Shown here: positions 9,188-18,927 of the stretch, piece after piece
Position numbering within the stretch: position 1 is the stretch's first letter
How the letters are laid out: each line of letters starts with the position of its first letter
Assembly: GCA_947497945.1 (NCBI GenBank)
Contig: CANMIP010000023.1
Coordinates: 1-64,000 of the forward strand
Origin: an uncultured Tropicimonas sp.
GTDB lineage: Bacteria > Pseudomonadota > Alphaproteobacteria > Rhodobacterales > Rhodobacteraceae
Reading direction: 5' to 3'
Length of the DNA stretch: 64,000 bases
Made by a program: the position numbers and the translations under genes
Notes under the pieces: model-generated
Databases searched by the model: none
The model's input: only the letters and a program-made list of their open reading frames with translations
What the model was told of the DNA's origin: nothing

Positions 9188-9862
9188 CTAGACGTGCCGC
9201 AGCCCGTGCCGTTTCAGCAATTCGGTCAGCAGCTTGCGCGCCTCTCGCCGATGCGCGCGGTGCAACTGCCCTGCCCTTTCCGCATCGCAGTTCCGGATCG
9301 CCTCGCAGACTGCCCGGTGCGCTTCGTTCGATTCCGTCGGCAGCGGCCGCAGCCAGAGCGTGACCGCGCGCGCGCGCCGCACCTGGTCGTTATACATCGC
9401 GCAGATCGCCTCGACCCGCTTATTATGGCCCAGCCGGATCAGCGCCGAGTGGAACTCCTCGTCCGCGGCCGCCCAGGCCTCGCGATTCTCCGCCTCCAGC
9501 GCCTCGTCCATATGCCGGATCGCCTCTTCGAGCGCCTGGACCTCCTCTTCCGAATGCCCCGCATCGGCGGCCTTTTCGGCACAGAGCCCCTCCAGCTCGG
9601 TCAGGATCTCGTAGATCTCCTCCATGTCCGACGGCGCGATCGGCGTAATACGCACGCCGTGGCGCGGGCGCACTTCCAGAAGCCCCTGCGCCTCCAGCCG
9701 TAGCGCCGCCTCGCGAACCGGCGTGCGCGACATGCCCAGCAGCTCCGCCAACTCCGCCTCCAGGTAGGTCGATCCAGGCAGGAGATCGCCCGCAAAGATC
9801 ATTTCCCGCAGCGTGTCCTGCGCCTTCACGGTGTTCGATTTCGGCTTCGGCGCTGCACTCAT
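9188..9862 (-). CDS. GntR-family (FadR/FCD) transcriptional regulator
   Basis: 224-aa protein with an N-terminal winged helix (about 10-75, 'MSRTPVREAALRLEAQGLL') and a C-terminal all-helical FCD ligand domain (about 85-215). The start at ATG 9862 overlaps the stop of the upstream oxidoreductase gene in an ATGA, so the two are translationally coupled; an upstream in-frame start at 9883 is less likely. FCD regulators usually repress catabolic genes and respond to organic acids or sugar acids. The coupling suggests it controls the oxidoreductase and perhaps the divergent monooxygenase/lactonase pair. The ligand cannot be read from the sequence. Confidence 0.88.
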   Translation of the reverse strand: MSAAPKPKSNTVKAQDTLREMIFAGDLLPGSTYLEAELAELLGMSRTPVREAALRLEAQGLLEVRPRHGVRITPIAPSDMEEIYEILTELEGLCAEKAADAGHSEEEVQALEEAIRHMDEALEAENREAWAAADEEFHSALIRLGHNKRVEAICAMYNDQVRRARAVTLWLRPLPTESNEAHRAVCEAIRNCDAERAGQLHRAHRREARKLLTELLKRHGLRHV

Positions 9863-10878
9863 GGGTTCACTTCCTGTCGGCACCCTGTCTCGGATGACTT
9901 GTAAATGGCCTCTTCCATCTCAAGGACCTTGAGATAGTCCCGGGCCGGGTTCTCCAGCGCGCCCTCGCCCCGGAGGAACCGCGCGACATGTTCGCAAAGA
10001 CGGAAGACGCAATCGCCGCCGAAGCGTCCCCCCGTATAAGGCGCCATCAGCGCGACCTCTTCCATGGATTTGAACCTGCGCAGCCAGACCGAGCCGTCGC
10101 CCTTCAACCGCAGCACGCCCCCGGTTCCCTCGATCTGCGCTTCGCCCATGGTCAGCCTGTGATGCTCAGCCTTGTGGTCGAGAAGGCGATTGCCGTCAAA
10201 GACGGACCGAACCCCCTCCCCGTGGTCGAACAGAATATAGCCTGCATCCTCACCTGCAATGGCCGGATTCATCTGCCGAAGATCCGCATAGACCGCGTGG
10301 ACCGGCCCGAAAAGCCAGCGGAACGTATCGATCCAATGCACGGCCGTCTCGTGAACAAGGAATCTCGGCATTGTCTGGAAATAGGGCTGGCGGTCCAGAT
10401 AGGCCCGCGGCCCCTGCCCGTCGCCCGGCCGCATGCGGAAATTGCCCTGGTGCAGCGCGCCGATATCGCCCCGGTCCATCGCCGCCTTGAGTGCCCGATA
10501 CCAGGGCTGCCAGCGGAAATTCTCGTGGATGACGAGATTGGCACCAAGGGCCTCGGCCTCCGCCGTCAGTTGCCGGGCCTGCTCGATATCGTCACAGAAG
10601 GGTTTCTGGCAGATGATTGTCCGACAGCCCGCCGCCAAGGCGGTGCGCACGGCTGCGACATGGGTCTGCGGCGCCGTCGCCACGTCGACGATATCCGGCA
10701 CGCCAACGCTGTCGAACAGCTCCTCGAGGCTCGCGAATCCCGGGAAGCCCGTCGCGCGCGCCTTGTCCACTGTCCGGTTGGCGACACCGATCAGCGTCAC
10801 GTCCTCCATCCGGTCCCAGGCCTCGTGGTGGAAACCGGCGAAATATCCGGCCCCCAGAACGGCGGCAGTCAACGACAT
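9859..10878 (-). CDS. Gfo/Idh/MocA-family oxidoreductase
   Basis: 339-aa NAD(P)-dependent dehydrogenase. The N-terminal Rossmann fold carries 'AAVLGAGYFAGFHHEAW' (about 4-20), and the family lysine appears in QKP where EKP is usual (about residue 96). The C-terminal substrate domain carries 'HETAVHWIDTFRWLFG'. The start is ATG 10878 with AGGGGAAAG upstream; an in-frame start at 10926 would add 16 residues. Members oxidise or reduce sugars, inositols and related polyols, but the substrate here is unknown. It is co-transcribed with the GntR regulator and divergent from the genes at 10979-12063. Confidence 0.88.
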   Translation of the reverse strand: MSLTAAVLGAGYFAGFHHEAWDRMEDVTLIGVANRTVDKARATGFPGFASLEELFDSVGVPDIVDVATAPQTHVAAVRTALAAGCRTIICQKPFCDDIEQARQLTAEAEALGANLVIHENFRWQPWYRALKAAMDRGDIGALHQGNFRMRPGDGQGPRAYLDRQPYFQTMPRFLVHETAVHWIDTFRWLFGPVHAVYADLRQMNPAIAGEDAGYILFDHGEGVRSVFDGNRLLDHKAEHHRLTMGEAQIEGTGGVLRLKGDGSVWLRRFKSMEEVALMAPYTGGRFGGDCVFRLCEHVARFLRGEGALENPARDYLKVLEMEEAIYKSSETGCRQEVNP

Positions 10879-10978
10879 CCCTGCTTTCCCCTGTTTCCCA
10901 GCTTGCGCATCCCCCAATGCATACATAGCCTATGGCAACCGAAAGCTCGTCGCAAGAACGCCAGAAGGATGCCAGACC

Positions 10979-11269
10979 ATGTTTGCCGTTGCTGTCAGTT
11001 TTCGAGTTGTTCCCGGAAAGCTCAAGCCCTTCCTGTCGCTGGTCCGCGAAAACGCAAGGACGTCTCTGGAACTTGAGCCCGGCTGCCATGTCTTCGACAT
11101 CTGCACGGACCCCGAAAGGCCCGACGAGGTCTTCCTCTACGAGGTCTACGAGAGTGGCGGGGCTTTCCAGGCGCATCTGGACACGGCACATTTCAAGTCA
11201 TTCGACTCGGCCGTCGCGCCCATGCTGTCGGACAAGTCCGTCACGACCTATCGGGAGGTTCTCAGATGA
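10979..11269 (+). CDS. ABM-domain putative quinol monooxygenase
   Basis: 96-aa dimeric alpha-beta barrel (antibiotic biosynthesis monooxygenase, YgiN-like) protein, with 'VVPGKLKPFLSLVRENARTS', 'EPGCHVFDI' and 'YEVYESGGAFQAHLDTAHF'. The start is ATG 10979 with AGAAGGA at 10963-10969. ATGA overlap with the next gene indicates translational coupling. Small ABM proteins act on quinols, or as isomerase or degradation accessories in catabolic operons. Longer readings of this frame from 10433 run antisense to the oxidoreductase gene and were discarded. Confidence 0.88.
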   Translation: MFAVAVSFRVVPGKLKPFLSLVRENARTSLELEPGCHVFDICTDPERPDEVFLYEVYESGGAFQAHLDTAHFKSFDSAVAPMLSDKSVTTYREVLR

Positions 11270-12063
11270 GCTGGCAGGTTCATGCCGTGAAATATGCCGA
11301 CCGGAACGCGCGGACCCGTGCCGATTCCTTCCTCTTCGATGCAGACCCCAGCGAACCCCACGCGATGGATTACTTCATCTGGGTCCTGCAGGACGGCTCC
11401 CGGACGATCCTCGTCGATACCGGCTATGATTCGGCCGAAGGCGCGCGGCGGGACCGCCCGATCCGCATGGATCCAGTTCAGGCACTGGCGCCGCTGGGCA
11501 TCCGCCCCGACGAGATCGACACGCTGATCGTGACGCATCTGCATTATGACCATGCTGGCGGGCTGCATCTTTTCCCCAATGCACAGCTGCATATCCAGGA
11601 GGTCGAGATGGCCTTCGCCACCGGCGCCTGCATGTGCCACGAGGCGATGCGGCATCCGTTTACAGCGGACCATATCTGCGAGGCGGTGAAACGGGTCTAT
11701 GCCGGGCGGGTCGTGTTCCATGACAGGCACGGGCAGGTTGCGCCGGGAGTGACGGTGCATCGCATCGGCGGTCACTCGCGTGGGCTTCAGGCGGTGCGGG
11801 TGGAGACGGAAGCCGGGGCGCTCTGCCTCGCCTCGGACGCGGCGCATTACTACGAGAACGCGTTTTCGGGGAAGCTCTTTCCCATCGTCGCCGATGCGCA
11901 GGAGATGCTGAAGGGTTTCGAGACGATTCAGGGCCTGGCGGCGCATCGCGGCCTGATGATCCCGGGGCATGACCCGCTGGTGCGGGATCTCTTCCCGCGC
12001 CATGAGCAGGCCGGATGGATCAACCGGCTGGACCTCGGCCCGGTGGTGCCTTTGCCGTTCTAA
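11266..12063 (+). CDS. Metallo-beta-lactamase fold lactonase (N-acyl homoserine lactonase family)
   Basis: 265-aa MBL-fold hydrolase with the zinc motif HLHYDHAGG (His91, His93, Asp95, His96) and later metal ligands in 'GGHSRG' and near residue 190. Its overall layout resembles AttM/BlcC-type lactonases. The substrate could be an acyl-homoserine lactone or another lactone, for example a sugar lactone made by the divergent Gfo/Idh/MocA dehydrogenase. That link is an inference: dehydrogenation giving a lactone, then lactonase opening, is a common pair. The start overlaps the ABM gene stop in ATGA. Confidence 0.85.
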   Translation: MSWQVHAVKYADRNARTRADSFLFDADPSEPHAMDYFIWVLQDGSRTILVDTGYDSAEGARRDRPIRMDPVQALAPLGIRPDEIDTLIVTHLHYDHAGGLHLFPNAQLHIQEVEMAFATGACMCHEAMRHPFTADHICEAVKRVYAGRVVFHDRHGQVAPGVTVHRIGGHSRGLQAVRVETEAGALCLASDAAHYYENAFSGKLFPIVADAQEMLKGFETIQGLAAHRGLMIPGHDPLVRDLFPRHEQAGWINRLDLGPVVPLPF

Positions 12064-12100
12064 GACCGGGGAGGATACCACATTCCACAACGGTAGCCGG

Positions 12101-12247
12101 GCCAGCGCCTGCCCGTGGGATGGCGCTGCAACATCTGAGGTCTGCACTTTATCTCGGCCAGATCCGCAATCGATCAGGACATTGCGCGCGGATGGCAAAG
12201 CGCCAGCCCGCCGGGACGGGCAGGCGCTGGCACGGCGGCCTCTGGCC
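12101..12247. repeat. Dispersed intergenic repeat, copy A
   Basis: This roughly 147-bp non-coding stretch between convergent genes aligns along most of its length with 61332-61480. The first 46 bases differ at about eight positions; the rest is weaker. It is bounded by a perfect 15-bp inverted repeat, GCCAGCGCCTGCCCG (12101-12115) and its complement (12217-12231), so the RNA could fold into one large hairpin. Similarity was judged by eye. Confidence 0.75.
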
Positions 12248-12265
12248 TTGATTCCGTGCCCTTCC

Positions 12266-13276
<1,011 letters not shown>

Positions 13277-13279
13277 GTC

Positions 13280-14569
13280 TTATCCTTGTGCTGCGTTTGC
13301 CGGTTCCGGCGATTGGAGGCGGCGGGCGGAGAGCCAGGAAAGGAAGGCCATGAGCGCCGCGGTGCCGAGCGTCAGCGGCAGGCCGCCGAGCTGGTAGGAG
13401 AGGCCCGAAAGCAGCGTGCCGAGCAGGCGGCCAGCCGCATTGGACATGTAATAGAAGCCGACATCCATGGTCACCCGCTCATCCCGGGTGAAGGCCAGGA
13501 TGAGGTAGGAATGGACCGAGGAGTTGATGGCGAAGACGAAGCCGAAGACCATCAGCCCGGCGACCAGCGTGAGCGTGAGCCAGGGCGCGGGCCCACCGGC
13601 AACGAGGGCGCAGAGCGCGAGGCTGGCGGGGACAAGCGCGAGGAGGCCGACCCATTGCACCGCGAGCGCGACGATCTGGTCTTTGGTCTTGTCCTTCGCG
13701 CCCAGCAGCTTCGGCGCCCAGGCCTGCACGGCGCCGTATGCGATGATCCAGAGCGCCATGAAGGTGCCGATCTGGAAGAAGGCCATGCGATTTCCGGCCT
13801 CGGAGCCGTCCGAGAGCACGGCGTAGAAATAGATCGGGATGCCGACGACGAACCACACATCGCGCGCGCCGAACAGGAAGACCCGGGCCAGCGAGAGCAG
13901 GTTCACGTTGCGGTCCCTGGAGAAGACCTCCGTGAACTTCGCGCCCTTCCTGCCCTGCGGCAGGCCCGTCGGCATGAAGGCGACGATCCCGGCCAGGATC
14001 AGCGCCAGCACGGCGGCCATGGCCAGAACGGAGCCGGTGAAGCCCACCGTTCCGAGCAGGATCGTACCGAGCAGAAAGCCGACGCCCTTCACCGCATTCT
14101 TCGAGCCGGTGAGATAAGCCACCCAGCGGAACAGCCCGTCCCCCTCGCTGGGCGCCAGCAGCTTGACGGCGGATTTGGAGGACATCTTGGCGAGGTCCTT
14201 GGCCACGCCCGAAAGCCCCTGCACCACCATCACGTAGAGGACCGAGGCCGTGAGCGCCCATTCGGGGTCGAGCCCGGCCAGCGCCAGCAGTGCGATGATC
14301 TGGACCCCAAGACCCGCGTAGAGCGTCGAGGTGAGCCCGAACCGCGCCGCGATCCAGCCCGCCGACAGGTTGGTCACCATCCCCATGAACTCGTAGAGCA
14401 GGAACAGGTAGGCAAGCTGGATCGGCGAGAAGCCAAGCGTATGGAAATGCAGCAGCACGAGCATGCGCAACGCGCCGTCCGTGAGCATGAACGCCCAATA
14501 GGCAGCGGTCACGGCGATATAGGCCGACAAGCCCTTTTGGCGCGCTTCGGGTCGGTCGGGCCCGGTCAT
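13280..14569 (-). CDS. arsJ: Organoarsenical efflux MFS transporter ArsJ
   Basis: 429-aa major facilitator superfamily protein with about twelve membrane segments and an ArsJ-like N-terminus. ArsJ exports 1-arseno-3-phosphoglycerate, an unstable product that a dedicated GAPDH makes from arsenate. The GAPDH gene is directly upstream here and its stop overlaps this start by one base (TGATG), which strongly supports the assignment. Together they give arsenate resistance without reduction, alongside the ArsC-Acr3 route in the same operon. Confidence 0.92.
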   Translation of the reverse strand: MTGPDRPEARQKGLSAYIAVTAAYWAFMLTDGALRMLVLLHFHTLGFSPIQLAYLFLLYEFMGMVTNLSAGWIAARFGLTSTLYAGLGVQIIALLALAGLDPEWALTASVLYVMVVQGLSGVAKDLAKMSSKSAVKLLAPSEGDGLFRWVAYLTGSKNAVKGVGFLLGTILLGTVGFTGSVLAMAAVLALILAGIVAFMPTGLPQGRKGAKFTEVFSRDRNVNLLSLARVFLFGARDVWFVVGIPIYFYAVLSDGSEAGNRMAFFQIGTFMALWIIAYGAVQAWAPKLLGAKDKTKDQIVALAVQWVGLLALVPASLALCALVAGGPAPWLTLTLVAGLMVFGFVFAINSSVHSYLILAFTRDERVTMDVGFYYMSNAAGRLLGTLLSGLSYQLGGLPLTLGTAALMAFLSWLSARRLQSPEPANAAQG

Positions 14570-15579
14570 CAGAGAGTGTCCACGACCAGTCGGGTCACGT
14601 CGGCGAGCCGGAAAGCGTAGCCATATTCATTGTCATACCAGGCGTAGATCTTCACCTGCGTGCCGTTCACGACCATCGTCGAGAGCGCGTCGATGATCGC
14701 GCTGCGCTCGTCATTGATATAGTCGCAGGAGACCAGCGGGCGGGTCTCGTAGCCGAGAATGCCCGCCAATTCGCCTTCGGCAGCGGCCTGGAAGAGAGCG
14801 TTGACCTCCTCGACGGTTGTTTCGCGCTCGACCTCGAAGACGCAATCGGTCAGCGAGGCATTCAACAGCGGCACGCGGACCGCATGGCCGTTGAGCCGGC
14901 CTTTCAGCTCCGGATAGATCAGCGTGATCGCGGTGGCAGACCCGGTGGTGGTCGGGATCAGCGAGTTCAGCGCCGAACGGGCGCGGCGCATGTCCTTGGC
15001 AGGCCTGTCGACGATGGTCTGGGTGTTGGTCACGTCATGGATCGTGGTCATCGAGCCGTGCTTGATGCCCAACCCCTCATGGATGACCTTGACCACTGGC
15101 GCGAGGCAGTTGGTGGTGCAGGAGGCGGCGGTGACGAGAGTGTGCTCTTCCGGCTTGTAGAGATCGTGATTGACGCCATAGACGAGATTCACCGCGCCGC
15201 CATCCTTCACCGGGGCGGAAACGACGACCTTCTTCACGCCGGCATCGAAATAAGGCTGCACCGCCGCGCCGGTCTTGAACACGCCGGTACAGTCGACAAC
15301 GACATCGATGCCCATTTCCTTGAGCGGCAGGTCCTTGATGCGCCTTTCGCAGGTCAGGGCCATGCGCTGCCCGTCAATGGTGACGCTCTTGTCGTCATGG
15401 GAGATGTCGGCCAGCCAGCGGCCATGCACCGTGTCGAATTCCAGCAGCAGCGCGTGCTGCTCGGGGCTCCCCACGGCGTCATTGAGCAGGACGATCTCGC
15501 CCTCGATTCCCTGGTCGAAGAAGGAGCGCATTGCCAGCTTGCCCATACGGCCGAGACCGTTGATCGCGATTTTCGTCAT
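14569..15579 (-). CDS. gap: ArsJ-associated glyceraldehyde-3-phosphate dehydrogenase
   Basis: 336-aa type I GAPDH. The NAD-binding N-terminus reads '[12 protein letters not shown]', the catalytic Cys154 lies in SCTTNC, and the usual phosphate-site residues follow. In this operon its likely role is to use arsenate in place of phosphate, producing 1-arseno-3-phosphoglycerate for export by ArsJ. AGGAAAG precedes ATG 15579. A central-metabolism role is less likely given its place between arsRC and arsJ. Confidence 0.92.
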   Translation of the reverse strand: MTKIAINGLGRMGKLAMRSFFDQGIEGEIVLLNDAVGSPEQHALLLEFDTVHGRWLADISHDDKSVTIDGQRMALTCERRIKDLPLKEMGIDVVVDCTGVFKTGAAVQPYFDAGVKKVVVSAPVKDGGAVNLVYGVNHDLYKPEEHTLVTAASCTTNCLAPVVKVIHEGLGIKHGSMTTIHDVTNTQTIVDRPAKDMRRARSALNSLIPTTTGSATAITLIYPELKGRLNGHAVRVPLLNASLTDCVFEVERETTVEEVNALFQAAAEGELAGILGYETRPLVSCDYINDERSAIIDALSTMVVNGTQVKIYAWYDNEYGYAFRLADVTRLVVDTL

Positions 15580-15608
15580 GTTTTCTTTCCTGGCCGCGCT
15601 AGGGCGGA

Positions 15609-15630
15609 CGTTTTGTCGTGAAACAAAACG
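15609..15630 (-). repeat. Intercistronic hairpin between arsRC and gap
   Basis: Inverted repeat CGTTTTGT / ACAAAACG (15609-15616 and 15623-15630) with a 6-base loop in the 96-bp gap between arsRC and gap. It could be an mRNA stability or attenuation hairpin, or a second operator. Its role is unknown. Confidence 0.5.
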
Positions 15631-15675
15631 CGGACCGGCAGATCCCGACCCGCGCGAGATATTGAGCGGACCCGG

Positions 15676-16533
15676 TCAGAGATCCGTGCCGAGATCCTCG
15701 TTGCGGCCAATCGTGTCGAGCTGCCTTTGCAGCGAGAACTTGTCGAGCGTGCCGATCGGCAGGGCGGTGAAGATCGAGATCCGGTTGCGCATCATCCGGT
15801 AAGCTTCGGCGAAGGCGAGGCGCTTCTCGGCTTCGTTGCCCTGGGCCGCGACGGGATCCGGCACGCCCCAATGCGCGCTCATCGGCTGGCCGGGCCAGAC
15901 CGGGCAGAGCTCGGCGGCGGCCTTGTCACAGACCGTGAACACGAAATCCAGATCGGGGGCGTCCTCAGCCGCGAACTCGCCCCAGGACTTGGTGCGAACC
16001 TGGCTCGTGTCGTGGTTGAGATTGTCCATCAACTCGACCGCATAGGGGTGCGGGCCGGTCCCGGAGGGGATGGAGCCCGCCGAGAAGGCGCGGAACCTGC
16101 CCCCCCCTTCGCGGTTCATGATGGCCTCGGCCATCAGCGAGCGGGCGGAATTGCCGGTGCACAGAAAAAGCACGTTATAGGTGTCTTGTGCCATGGGAGC
16201 CTCTGTGAGTTTGGTCGATCGTTCGATCAGGGGGTGACAGATTTCGGGCCGTGACTGGCAGCACCCCTCCAGCAGGAAGGACAGCAGGTCACGGATTGTC
16301 CCGGTATCGGCGCTGTAGCGGATATTGCGCCCTTCGCGGGTCCGCGTCACAAGCTCCGCCTTGAGCAGGACGGCGAGGTTGTTGGAGAGCGTGTTCTGAC
16401 GGATATCGAGCGTTTCGGCGATCTCTCCGGCGGTGCGGCCAAGCTCCCCCGCCTGCACGAGCATGCGGAAGATATCGAGACGGGTTTGCTGGGAAAGGGC
16501 AAAAAAGGCCGTGGTTGCGTCTGTCTTTTCCAT
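15676..16533 (-). CDS. ArsR-ArsC fusion: arsenic-responsive repressor joined to arsenate reductase
   Basis: 285-aa two-domain protein. Residues about 5-105 form an ArsR/SmtB winged helix with recognition helix 'IRQNTLSNNLAVLLKAELV' and candidate As(III) ligands Cys91, Cys92 and Cys99. Residues about 118-265 form a low-molecular-weight phosphatase-type ArsC: CX5R loop LCTGNSARS with nucleophile Cys125, late cysteines Cys202 and Cys210, and the DP motif near 226. One protein would thus sense arsenite and make it from arsenate. It is the first gene of the ars operon, and its promoter overlaps an AT-rich dyad. Such fusions exist in other alphaproteobacteria. Confidence 0.93.
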   Translation of the reverse strand: MEKTDATTAFFALSQQTRLDIFRMLVQAGELGRTAGEIAETLDIRQNTLSNNLAVLLKAELVTRTREGRNIRYSADTGTIRDLLSFLLEGCCQSRPEICHPLIERSTKLTEAPMAQDTYNVLFLCTGNSARSLMAEAIMNREGGGRFRAFSAGSIPSGTGPHPYAVELMDNLNHDTSQVRTKSWGEFAAEDAPDLDFVFTVCDKAAAELCPVWPGQPMSAHWGVPDPVAAQGNEAEKRLAFAEAYRMMRNRISIFTALPIGTLDKFSLQRQLDTIGRNEDLGTDL

Positions 16534-16569
16534 AATTCATGAAGTATTGAAGTCTCGTCAGTGAGTCAA
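16534..16569 (-). promoter_or_regulatory. Candidate ars operon promoter and ArsR operator
   Basis: Reading the minus strand, TTGACT (16564-16569) is followed 17 bases later by TACTTC (16541-16546), directly before the arsRC start codon. There is no Shine-Dalgarno, so the mRNA may be almost leaderless. TTCA-N8-TGAA and the palindrome TTCATGAA (16536-16543) overlap the -10 region, where an ArsR dimer would block transcription. Inferred from sequence only. Confidence 0.5.
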
Positions 16570-16775
16570 CAGGTCGCCGCCGTTTCCAAGCGCGTTCCTG
16601 TCATGAAAAAATGACAGTTGGGTGTCAGCCTGGCGGGAAACCGCGCGGGCAACCGCTTCATCGCAAGGATCACAGATTTGAACCAAAAGTATAATTTTCT
16701 GAATTCTCGGTAGATCAACCGACGTTTGAGTGCTATCTCTGGATCAAATGAGAAGCGGCATGAGGAGGAAATGAC
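16570..16775 (+). other. Non-coding stretch with a perfect -10 hexamer
   Basis: No gene is evident. A TATAAT hexamer at 16690-16695 could serve the small ORF at 16776. No convincing -35 lies at the usual distance. Confidence 0.3.
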
Positions 16776-16898
16776 ATGCATCCGATTCACGGTTACCAGT
16801 TGTTGAATGGCGAACGTCGCCACAAGAGCAGAATTATGCATCGCAGCCTCGCGACCTATTTCCCACCCTTCCGCTTCCTGTGGCGGGTCTTCGGCTGA
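16776..16898 (+). CDS. Candidate 40-aa small protein
   Basis: ATG 16776 is preceded by a near-ideal GAGGAGG (16762-16768) with 7-base spacing, inside a stretch otherwise without genes. The 40-residue product is basic and ends in an aromatic-rich segment, 'LATYFPPFRFLWRVFG'. An overlapping ATG at 16771 in another frame gives only 11 codons. I recognise no family. Support is the ribosome binding site, the TATAAT upstream, and the lack of any better gene in the 558-bp gap. It could be a membrane-associated small protein or a leader peptide. Confidence 0.45.
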   Translation: MHPIHGYQLLNGERRHKSRIMHRSLATYFPPFRFLWRVFG

Positions 16899-17091
16899 CG
16901 GAACGGCGCCCCGGCAATTCGGGGCGTATCGCCTCGCCCGCGGGGGGAGTGTTCGGGCGCTTCTACCGCAGGCTGACCATCTTCGCACAGCCTGCCGAGG
17001 GGCGGGCTGGCCGGACAAATGGTCTGATTGATCCATGGAGACGGATGCGGTTCCACTTCCGGCGGGGAATGCGCCAAGTTGGACGATCAGA

Positions 17092-17430
17092 ATGAACACT
17101 CGAAAACCCCTGGTGGCAAAAACGCGTGCGGCCGTGGCCTTTGCGATGCTCCTATGCGCTGCCGGGCCCTCCCACGCCTATAGCGGCGAGCGCCTTGTAA
17201 CCTGCGGCCTGAACCCGCAGGGCGACAATTTCCTCGCATTGCGCAGTTGCGGCGCGAGCAGTTGCGACATGCTGCGCAAGCTCGGCCCGAACACCTTCCT
17301 CCTCACTCTCGAGCCATATGCGACCCGCGGCTGGCGCGAAGTGATCGTCCTCGACGGCCCTCAGGATGACAGCTTCACCGGCCCGACGGGCTGGGTCTTC
17401 GGGAAATATGCCTGCCCGGCGGGGAATTGA
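17092..17430 (+). CDS. Secreted bacterial SH3-like domain protein
   Basis: 112-aa protein starting at ATG 17092. A basic N-terminus and hydrophobic stretch end near 'AGPSHA', a likely signal peptidase site, so the mature protein should be periplasmic. The mature part reads like a bacterial SH3 (SH3_3) domain: 'FLALRSCGASSCDMLRKL' then 'GWREVIVLDG' and 'GWVFGKYAC'. Four cysteines could form two disulfides. Such domains bind peptidoglycan or peptides. An upstream in-frame start at 17035 would bury the signal peptide. Neighbours give no specific role. Confidence 0.65.
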   Translation: MNTRKPLVAKTRAAVAFAMLLCAAGPSHAYSGERLVTCGLNPQGDNFLALRSCGASSCDMLRKLGPNTFLLTLEPYATRGWREVIVLDGPQDDSFTGPTGWVFGKYACPAGN

Positions 17431-17436
17431 CAGAAA

Positions 17437-17463
17437 TGCACAGCCCTGCGCCCGGGCTGTGCA
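17437..17463 (+). terminator. Hairpin after the SH3-like gene
   Basis: Perfect stem TGCACAGCCC / GGGCTGTGCA with a 7-base loop, 6 bases after the stop. It has no T-tract, so it may be a processing or REP-like element rather than an intrinsic terminator. The 14-mer at 17436-17449 recurs at 24399-24412. Confidence 0.45.
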
Positions 17464-17535
17464 CGCGGGAAGGCTGCCAAGACCCGTAGAAGCCGCTAAG
17501 GGACAGTGCACGGCCCTTTGCCGTCGGGAGTTGCC

Positions 17536-18927
17536 ATGTCCAACCAGGAAGCTGTCTTCCTCAAGGGGAACCTGTTCCGCCACATCTCCGTGATGACCCT
17601 GACCTCTTCGGTCGGGCTGATGGCGGTGTTCCTTGTCGACTTCATCGACATGGTTTTCATCTCGATGCTCGGCAAGGCCGAACTCGCCGCTGCCGTGGGC
17701 TATGCCGGCGCGATCCTCTTCTTCACCTCCTCCGTCGGCATCGGCATGGCCATCGCCGCCGGCGCGCTGGTCGCACGCGCCCTCGGCGAGGGCGATGAAA
17801 CCCTCGCGCGAGCCCGCGCCTCGACGGCGCTTGCCTGGGGCGTCCTCTTCGGGAGCGTCTTTGCCGCACTGGTCTGGTTCAATGTCCGCCCGCTTGCGGA
17901 ACTCGTCGGAGCCCAGGGCGAAACGCTCGATCTGTCGGTGCATTACCTGCGGATCATCATCCCCTCCCTGCCGATCCTGCTGGTCGGCATGGTCGGCGGG
18001 GCGATCCTGCGGGCCCATGGCGATGCCCGCCGCTCGATGATGGCAACGATCTGGGGCGCCGCCGTCAATGCCGTGCTCGACCCGATCCTGATCTTCGGGC
18101 TCGATCTCGACCTGACCGGCGCCGCGATGGCCTCTTTCTGCGCGCGCATCGCAATCGCGACCGCGGCGCTCTATCCCATCTTCCGCCATCATGGCGGCCT
18201 CTGCCGCCCCACCCTGCCTCATATGCGACAGGCGCTCGTGCCGCTTCTGGCAATCGCGGGCCCCGCCGTCGCAACACAGATGGCGACCCCCATCGGACAG
18301 GCCTATGTCACCCGCGCCATGGCGGAATATGGCGAGGCCGCAGTGGCCGGCATGGCGATCGTCGCCCGCATGTCGCCCGTCGCCTTCGCCACGATCTTCG
18401 CCCTGTCCGGCGCCATCGGCCCCATCATCGGCCAGAATTACGGCGCCCGAAACCAGGAGCGCGTCCGCCGCGCCTGGCTGGACGGGATTCTCTTCACCGC
18501 CATGGTCGTGGTTGGCATGACCCTGATCCTCATCGCCCTGCGCGGTCCGATCACGGCGCTGTTCGAAGCCGAGGGCGTTGCGCGCGAGCTGATCTACCTG
18601 TTCTGCGGTCCGCTGGCGCTGTTCTTCTTCTTCAACGGGGTGATCTTCGTCAGCAATGCCGCCTTCAACAATCTCGGCAAGCCGCTCTGGTCGACCTGGA
18701 TCAACTGGGGCCGCAACACGCTCGGCACCATTCCCTTCGTCATGCTGGGCGGCACGCTCTGGGGCGCGCAGGGCGTGCTGATCGGACAGGCGCTTGGCGG
18801 CGTCGCCTTCGCGCTCATTGCCGCGGTGCTGGCGTTGCGGATCATGGGCCGCAGTGAAACCTGCGCCGAGAAAGCGCCCTTCGCCCGGCAGGGACGCCAG
18901 CTAAGCCTCGTGCACCTGCGCCGATAG
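17536..18927 (+). CDS. MATE-family multidrug efflux transporter
   Basis: 463-aa inner-membrane protein with about twelve hydrophobic segments in two MATE repeats (about 15-225 and 235-440), including 'GAIGPIIGQNYGARNQERVRRA' in the second half. It would export cationic drugs or metabolites in exchange for Na+ or H+. The start is ATG 17536 with GGGAG at 17526-17530. The last 27 bp overlap the 3' end of the convergent gene at 18901-19485, so the short Arg-rich C-terminus is encoded in sequence shared by both strands. Confidence 0.9.
   Translation: MSNQEAVFLKGNLFRHISVMTLTSSVGLMAVFLVDFIDMVFISMLGKAELAAAVGYAGAILFFTSSVGIGMAIAAGALVARALGEGDETLARARASTALAWGVLFGSVFAALVWFNVRPLAELVGAQGETLDLSVHYLRIIIPSLPILLVGMVGGAILRAHGDARRSMMATIWGAAVNAVLDPILIFGLDLDLTGAAMASFCARIAIATAALYPIFRHHGGLCRPTLPHMRQALVPLLAIAGPAVATQMATPIGQAYVTRAMAEYGEAAVAGMAIVARMSPVAFATIFALSGAIGPIIGQNYGARNQERVRRAWLDGILFTAMVVVGMTLILIALRGPITALFEAEGVARELIYLFCGPLALFFFFNGVIFVSNAAFNNLGKPLWSTWINWGRNTLGTIPFVMLGGTLWGAQGVLIGQALGGVAFALIAAVLALRIMGRSETCAEKAPFARQGRQLSLVHLRR

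Noticed and set aside
9188-9883. Longer start for the GntR regulator at 9883
   Set aside because: ATG 9862 overlaps the upstream stop in ATGA, a clear coupling site, while 9883 would place the start deeper inside the preceding gene.
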